DNA of 51,116 nt from Dactylosporangium siamense (lineage in GTDB: Bacteria; Actinomycetota; Actinomycetes; Mycobacteriales; Micromonosporaceae), in contig NZ_BONQ01000103.1 in the NCBI RefSeq assembly GCF_016862795.1, positions 1 through 51,116 on the forward strand. The letters are read 5' to 3'. Both the position numbers and the translations under genes were made by a program. This document shows, in pieces, positions 50,577-51,116 of this stretch (its first letter is position 1; every line of letters starts with the position of its first letter). Below the pieces are notes generated by a model. The model was not told the DNA's origin and did no database searches. It worked only from the letters and a program-made list of their open reading frames with translations.

Positions 50577-50611
50577 CGGCGGGCCCGCGCACGCGAGAGC
50601 CGGGCCCGCCG
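50577..50611 (+). terminator. terminator hairpin after terD
   Basis: Eleven-base complementary arms CGGCGGGCCCG (50577-50587) and CGGGCCCGCCG (50601-50611) with a 13-base loop, 18 bases after the terD stop. No T-run. Confidence 0.72.
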
Positions 50612-50619
50612 GCGATCTG

Positions 50620-50634
50620 GTCAACTTGGTTGAC
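50620..50634. promoter_or_regulatory. palindromic operator, copy 1
   Basis: GTCAACTTGGTTGAC is GTCAAC-TTG-GTTGAC, a perfect inverted repeat apart from its odd centre, and the exact reverse complement of the copy at 50663-50677. It overlaps a TTGACG -35-like box at 50630-50635. Confidence 0.72.
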
Positions 50635-50662
50635 GGTTTCCTCGGGAACGTGTTTCGATGTA

Positions 50663-50677
50663 GTCAACCAAGTTGAC
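50663..50677. promoter_or_regulatory. palindromic operator, copy 2
   Basis: GTCAACCAAGTTGAC, identical in reverse to copy 1, lies 28 bases after it and 16 bases before the cupin start codon. The two copies flank the presumed -10 and start site, so a regulator bound to both could occlude or loop the promoter. Confidence 0.72.
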
Positions 50678-50693
50678 CGCATCGGAGGTTCTC

Positions 50694-51065
50694 GTGCCCG
50701 TGCTCAGCCCCGCACCCGCGATCACCCCGTTCCCCGGTGCCACCTTCCACCCGCTCGTCGCCCCGAGCCGCGGCGCCGAGCGCACCAGCGTCTGGCAGGC
50801 CACGATCGAGCCCGGCCCGCTGCCCGACCCGCACCAGCTCACTGCGGAAGAGGTATTCGTCGTCCTCGACGGCACGGCCACCGTCAGGCTCGCCGGCGAG
50901 ACCCTCACCGCCGGGCCGGGCGACGCGATCGTGGTGCCGCCGGACACCGATTTCGCCCTGCACAACACCGGCGCCGGACCGTTGCGCCTGCTGTGCGCCC
51001 TGCCCGTCGGCGGTCAGGTCCGCCTGCCCGACGGCGCCGTGTTCACCCCGCCGTGGACCGCATGA
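50694..51065 (+). CDS. cupin-domain protein
   Basis: A 123-residue single cupin. It has the cupin-1-like segment LPDPHQLTAEEVFVVLDGTATVRLAGETLTAGPGDAIVVPPDTDFALHNTG (possible metal ligands His in DPHQL, Glu in EEVF and His in LHNTG). Members are isomerases, dioxygenases or binding proteins; no substrate is assigned. GGAGG lies 5 bases before the GTG at 50694, which is preferred over an in-frame TTG seven codons upstream that falls inside operator copy 2. Confidence 0.83.
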   Translation: MPVLSPAPAITPFPGATFHPLVAPSRGAERTSVWQATIEPGPLPDPHQLTAEEVFVVLDGTATVRLAGETLTAGPGDAIVVPPDTDFALHNTGAGPLRLLCALPVGGQVRLPDGAVFTPPWTA

Positions 51066-51116
51066 CCCCCGGACCCGGCGAGCCGCCATCGGTGCCGCCG
51101 CCATCGGTGCCGCCGC
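51062..51116 (+). CDS. start of a gene running off the window
   Basis: An ATG overlapping the cupin stop (ATGA) opens MTPGPGEPPSVPPPSVPP and continues beyond the edge. It has a proline-rich N-terminus. A regulator coupled to the cupin is one possibility, because the operators just upstream need a binding protein; nothing in the visible 18 codons shows this. Confidence 0.4.
   Translation, partial: MTPGPGEPPSVPPPSVPP

Overview
The window is high-G+C actinomycete chromosome. GTG starts are frequent, stop/start overlaps (GTGA, ATGA) are common, and the CBM2-type secreted proteins, a HelR-like ATPase with a rifamycin-associated element and a TerD fusion all point to a filamentous actinomycete, plausibly a Micromonosporaceae-like genus (inference). 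No tRNA, rRNA, CRISPR array, insertion sequence or phage gene was recognised, and no gene-free stretch exceeds 300 bases.

Left part (1-8.4 kb): a ketose 3-epimerase-like protein, a UbiB/ABC1-type membrane kinase, a membrane-anchored PQQ-type beta-propeller protein, a membrane metallopeptidase, a GNAT acetyltransferase coupled to an SRPBCC protein, a BCP-type peroxiredoxin, a small zinc-ribbon protein and a second sugar-isomerase TIM barrel.

Catabolic core (8.4-22 kb): two secreted CBM2/beta-helix proteins (probable pectin or plant-wall polysaccharide enzymes), a divergent uronate dehydrogenase, an IclR regulator, and a seven-gene operon: solute-binding lipoprotein, two permeases, 5-dehydro-4-deoxyglucarate dehydratase, glucarate dehydratase, an unrecognised TIM-barrel-like protein with a repeat tail, and a ketoglutarate-semialdehyde dehydrogenase. 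Together this reads as extracellular depolymerisation, uptake and oxidative uronate catabolism to 2-oxoglutarate. The same 16-bp imperfect palindrome lies exactly 13 nt before the start codon of both uronate dehydrogenase and the solute-binding protein, which defines a candidate regulon. An ankyrin gene, a decayed NTF2-like fragment and an ECF-type sigma factor follow.

Second sugar locus (24.1-30.1 kb): a LacI regulator divergent from a binding protein/two-permease importer and a cytoplasmic glycosidase-like TIM barrel, with a palindromic operator on each side of a TTGACA-type promoter. Neither importer has its own ATPase.

Right part (30.1-51 kb): an orphan TgpA-like transglutaminase, a winged-helix regulator behind a shrunken membrane-protein remnant and a 13-bp-arm inverted repeat, a Tat-type alpha/beta hydrolase, a MalT-like LuxR regulator divergent from an MMPL transporter, a MerR/VOC/PEP-mutase-like/aminoglycoside-phosphotransferase-like run, a GAF-PAS3 protein with a degenerate kinase dimerisation domain, HelR behind a rifamycin-associated element, an ABC exporter, a TerD-AIM24 fusion, a canonical TerD, and a cupin behind two identical palindromes.
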